Shown here: piece by piece, positions 59,796 to 64,000 of the stretch
Numbering within the stretch: position 1 is the stretch's first letter
How the letters are laid out: each line of letters begins with the position of its first letter
NCBI RefSeq assembly: GCF_018691265.1
Contig: NW_024881279.1
Span: forward strand, 6,415,243-6,479,242
From: Tyto alba
Taxonomy: Eukaryota > Chordata > Aves > Strigiformes > Tytonidae
Direction of reading: 5' to 3'
Length of the DNA: 64,000 bases
Notes under the pieces: model-generated
The model's database searches: none
What the model was told of the DNA's origin: nothing
Seen by the model: the letters and a program-made list of their open reading frames with translations, nothing else
Program-made: the position numbers and the translations under genes

Positions 59796-62415
59796 TTTTT
59801 CTCTGAGAGTTTCAGGTGCTGTTTTAACTCTGAGAACTGACCAACCTTGCTAGAGTTTGGGGTAGGCATCTCTACAAATGCCTGAACAACATCTATTCCT
59901 CTGCCTTGTTTTGGGGCTGCTGTGAGACTCAGCTGTGTAACCGGGAGAGCAGATCGTGAGCAGTGGCAGCATCCTGGGGCCGCTCTGCACCCTCCTCTCC
60001 ACAGCCCAGCGCACGGGCACTCGCTTCCCCGGACTGCTTTCTAGTGCTAGTGCATCTGCTGATGAGGTTAATGCTTATTCCTCAACAATTCTTGTTCTAG
60101 GCGCCCGTTGCTTCCGAAACAGGTTACTATTGCCTTCCGAGAAAAGAAAAAAGAAAAATTCTTTCAGCTTTTCTTTTGCTGAGGCCTGGAGAGATGGCAC
60201 CACCAGGGGGCGCTGTGCTCCCCCGACACCAGACTGACTTTTCCAAACACCCTTTTTATTCCCAAATCCATCTGTACCTTTTCCCTTAGAGACAAGGTGT
60301 TATGACCAGGCCAGAAGCTGTCTACTCCTATGTAGTCATTAATATTTGTTCATTGCTAGGACTCAGCCGCAGGAAGAAATAAAACACGTGTCTGAGTGCG
60401 ATCTGAACCCGGGGCCTGCGGCGGCCCACGCCATCCCTGCCTGGGCAAGGGCTGCTGCCATGCACTGCAGCTCACACATGGCACACAACTCCCAGCCTCC
60501 AAAGTATCCGGAATCTTACAGAAATCCTACAAGGATTTCTAACAGGATAAAGCCTTACGCTGCTGGCAGAGCACTACGACAGTCTCTGGTCTCTCTGCAT
60601 CTAACCACAGGGTGGAAGAGCTGTGTCATGGGGAATGGAGCAGACGGGTGTTTGAAGGGACCCAGAAGGGGATCACTTCGGCCCAGTCACACAACGTAGC
60701 CATGCGCTGATCTGCCTGTCAGGGTTCACTCAATTTGTACAACTTTCTGGCCAAAGACATCCTCTCTCTTCTAAAAGGGACCAGTTTAAAATAAAACACC
60801 ACTCCCCTTTCCTTCCCAAGGGTTCTTGTTGCTATGCAGGATCCCAGGACACTTGTCTCAGCAAACACAAGTCACTGGTGATCTGTTTATCCTGATTACT
60901 TAACAGCATGACAGGCAGGAAAGCAGATGTACTGCACCTTTGGCATCTCCAGCCTTTCCTCCTCTTGGCAACCCCTCTCGTACAAAGTCTCAAAACCTTT
61001 AGACACAGTTACCCAGAACATGGAAGAGCTTGCAAGCACTTCTCAACCTTGCTCTACTCCTCAGTGGCACAGGAAGCCCTGCCTCACTTTTCCCAGCAAG
61101 CTCCCTGCCCGGCAGTAACATAAGGGCTCAAGAAAACCTGTTTAAAGAGGTAAAGCTTGGAATACTACAGATTCACGGTCTCAGAACAGGTTCTTCAGGA
61201 AGGAAGATCTGTCCCAGAATCACTGAGCTTTTTTGTACCCTCAAAAATATGTTTCTCCTCTGTTTTGATAGTGGTGTTCAACACAGGGTTATTTTCCTTC
61301 ATGAAAAACTTAGTTCTTTGGATGTGGATTTGAAGCAGTTTCCACTAAACCACTATCAGGGATTTCTTTTCTCATTAGCACCCTGATCGGAGCAAGCTTC
61401 ATTGAATAAATACTGTTAAGGAAAAATGGAGGATTGTAGAACAGATCTGTAGCACCCTTGTTCATTCTTCAGGCCAACATCCTAAGAAATTATTTTTTCT
61501 TGTCCCCATATCTTCAAAGGAAAGCCATGTGATCAGAGGGCAGGTTATTCTGTCCCACCCTGAAGAACATGCTGAAGGCTGCTTTCTGCCTCCTCTCTCA
61601 CTTGTTTCCTCAGCTGCCTACTTGTTTTTCATGTTCCCATTTACCTGCACTGCCACACACCCACAAGCAGTCTTCACCTTCAAGAGTTCTTCTGTCCCCC
61701 GTCAGGCCTCAGGCTGAAGAAAGGGGGATTTACACAAAATACAACAGAAGAGTCAGTTTGAAAGACCTCAATCACTTTTCATGTGAACTTACATCAGTAC
61801 ACTATGAAAAAGATCTATTTGCTCCCAAAGAAAAGCATCAAAAGTGCGTGCAATAGCAGTGTTTTCTGGCCATTTTGAGGCTGATTTTAGGCTAATTTTA
61901 AGGCTGAGAGATCATTATGGATATAGAGACACAGTCAAATACTGCTCATCAGCTGAAGGTGTATTCATCAGCAGTGAGTTAATTTGCCCAGTGGTGGCTG
62001 AACGGCCTCTCTCTGCCCCATCAACTCCCAAAGTTGGTACCGTTGGAGCAAGAATGAACGAGACTCCCAGTTTGCTCCGCGGCATCACGCAGCAGGCTGG
62101 CAGCCTAGCAGGAACCACAGCCCACATCGCACCGTAAGCCAGACTGTCAGTTCAGGAGCCTGTCTGGTCACTTCCCTGCTGAGAGGCCCAGTCTAAACAG
62201 GTAAAATAAGTCTTAAACTGCTTTAGCTTCCCCAAAGGCTGTTGCAGCACCTGAGCCGCCACCAGCGCGCACGGCTCTGTTGGCAGGCTGTGGGCTTTGG
62301 ACCTGCTGCAGCAACACCCCAAAACTACACGTACCTACAGGAACAGCGACGGACTCGGCCCTTGTTTTTAAGAGTTGGCAGTGGAGGAGAAAGCATGATG
62401 AGAAACAAAGATATA
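59796..62415. other. Convergent intergenic spacer
   Basis: Non-coding as far as can be seen. Small open frames (up to 118 aa at 61030-61386) have no recognisable similarity and overlap in several frames. It contains the CTCF-like motif listed separately. Confidence 0.55.
60200..60217. promoter_or_regulatory. CTCF-binding-site-like motif
   Basis: CCACCAGGGGGCGCTGTG matches the vertebrate CTCF core CCASYAGRKGGCRSY at every position. It sits between the 3' ends of two converging genes, a common place for an insulator or loop anchor. Occupancy cannot be judged from sequence. Confidence 0.7.
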
Positions 62416-64000
62416 TGACAATAAAGGTTAAGGTACTTTTATTATAAAAGTCTATACAATGAGTACCAGACATAGCAATGCAATTATATCTGGTTTAGTT
62501 ATATATATTCCATATCTATATATCCATATAGATATATAGGTTTTGCTTTTTACCAAAGTAAAACTGTTATATCACAAAATGCCTAGTTCTACCATTTATT
62601 TATTGCTCAACAAGGATGGCACAAAACACACTCAGCATAACTGTTGCCATGCTTATCTACTATACTGAATAAACAGCCAAACACTGCATAACAAACACAA
62701 AGCAGCTGTTAATTCTGAATTGGAACCAGTCTGATCACTCACTCACTTATAAAAATATTGGAATCATATAGATTTAAGCATTATAAAGGAGGAATATATT
62801 ATTTAAAACATTTAAATAGTGCATATTGACATTTTGCATGTGGTATATAAAACACAAACATTCATGTACAACACTATACAGTACACATTAGTTTCAATGT
62901 TTGGATACACCCGTGTCTGCAAACTGATAGAAAAGTAACTGAAGTGTACATTGCACAATGGAACTGAATAAAATTTATAAATGGTCTCAAGACTAGTTTA
63001 ACCTCATAATTCTCTAAGGTCCCAGATCATTTTGCAGTTTAAAAAAAAAAAAAAAAGGCATACCAGTGCTCAATAGTTTTAGTGCTTTTTTTTCTGAATT
63101 CCAAAATTACATGCCTACAAGCAGAGTAAAACAAAACAAGAAGTATTCTACAGTACACAGATGAAATCTGAGCACTAAAAATCTTACTTTCAACCTATTT
63201 CATATGCTTCATGACAGAACAGCAAGTCTATGAGGTTACACGCTAGCCATTTCTTATGTTGTGAGAAAGTTCATTTTTGGTCTTTCATAAAGCAGTGTGA
63301 ATAATAGCTATGTTGACATTAGCCAGTCATAAAAACATGCAGTGAGAGTAGGTGCATGCAAAACATGGCCACAATCAAACCGATACATTGAAGAAAAAAA
63401 AAAAAAAAACTGAGAAAGCACCAGTTAAAATTAACACTTAGATTTTGCCAGATCAAAACCAGCTGCTGATGGCTGTTGCAGAGCATAAAGCTAGTAGCTA
63501 AATCATCATTCAGCACAGCAGATGTGATACTCAAAACATTATTTAGTTTCGACTCTGAAGCTAAATCATGCAAGGCCCATAAACTGTTTTGCTTACATCA
63601 TAAAGGTTAGATAACTTATTTTTATTCTCCAACTGTAAAACAAAATCGTGATAAACAGCAGTAATTTTTTTCACTCAAAACCAACAGTTCACACTGTGGT
63701 GCGCATTAACTACACTGATTTTAGCCCTTGACATCATACTTATTTCAGGTACAGTGGAATTTTAACTGTCCTAAGCCAGCTCTTTTCTGCTGGAGCTATG
63801 CAAGTCTGAGCACCATCAGATTTCCCATACACTGAAATGTTCATTATGTTCCTCAAATCTTCCGAAAGTAGAGATGCAGTATCCAGTTCAGACAAAGCAC
63901 TATGTCACCACTAGTTGATAAACAATAACCGATAAAATTATAAAATGAACAACAGTAACATAAATCCTGTAGGCAGCATGTGATATAACTTTTCAGTTTT
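62415..64000 (-). other. FAM13B: Probable 3'UTR of a - strand gene (FAM13B by gene order)
   Basis: An AT-rich, complex, non-coding stretch runs to the window end. On the - strand AATAAA lies at 62438-62443 (TTTATT on +), with others near 62594-62602. This is what the distal end of a long vertebrate 3'UTR looks like. In human the gene after MYOT and PKD2L2 is FAM13B, transcribed toward PKD2L2. No coding exon of it is in the window, so the assignment rests on gene order alone. Confidence 0.45.
62496..62541. repeat. TATA-rich simple sequence
   Basis: Alternating TATATA/CTATAT units of about 45 bp inside the putative - strand 3'UTR. Confidence 0.7.

Noticed and set aside
1..64000. CR1 LINE 3' ends, CRISPR arrays, bacterial-type operons
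   Set aside because: No ATTCTATG-type CR1 tail repeats and no regularly spaced direct repeats were noticed; the intron-exon structure is clearly eukaryotic.

Overview
The window is vertebrate nuclear DNA, most likely from a bird. It carries two multi-exon genes with GT-AG introns on the + strand and the probable 3' end of a third gene on the - strand. The avian assignment rests on an ERV-type solo LTR at about 27715-28286 of a kind I recognise from bird genomes, and on short introns. The gene order MYOT(+) - PKD2L2(+) - [FAM13B(-)] is the order at human 5q31.2 as I recall it. I cannot name the species.

Layout. 1-25586: about 25.6 kb with no gene I can support; it holds AT-rich blocks, GC-richer patches, a 46-bp tandem duplication (9567-9673), a ZNF143-like motif (15297-15314) and an A tract (17469-17498). 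25587-46477: MYOT (myotilin), 14 coding exons. The last nine encode a protein that aligns along its whole length with the 498-aa human myotilin. Five further exons upstream (25587-29017), plus the start of the sixth, are in one continuous frame with them. They add a complete immunoglobulin domain resembling the second Ig domain of myopalladin/palladin, plus a linker. The summed exons give 2328 nt, or 775 aa. The usual myotilin start codon lies inside exon 6 at 35277 (Met275 of the long form, giving 501 aa). A CpG island (about 32820-33410) in the intron before that exon could be an alternative promoter. 46478-48314: MYOT 3'UTR, spacer and the PKD2L2 CpG-island promoter. 48315-59634: PKD2L2, a polycystin-2-family channel, 14 coding exons, 654 aa, with six transmembrane segments, a polycystin extracellular domain, an LGD selectivity filter and a short C-terminal coiled coil. 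59635-62420: PKD2L2 3'UTR and a convergent spacer with a near-consensus CTCF motif (60200-60217). About 62420-64000: AT-rich sequence that looks like a 3'UTR on the - strand, probably FAM13B by gene order.

MYOT is a sarcomeric Z-disc protein that binds alpha-actinin, filamin and actin. PKD2L2 is a membrane cation channel subunit. They are neighbours but nothing here suggests shared function. The observation most worth following is the palladin/myopalladin-like N-terminal Ig module attached in frame to myotilin. It suggests that canonical myotilin is an N-terminally shortened form of an ancestral multi-Ig protein, and that this lineage keeps the longer version.
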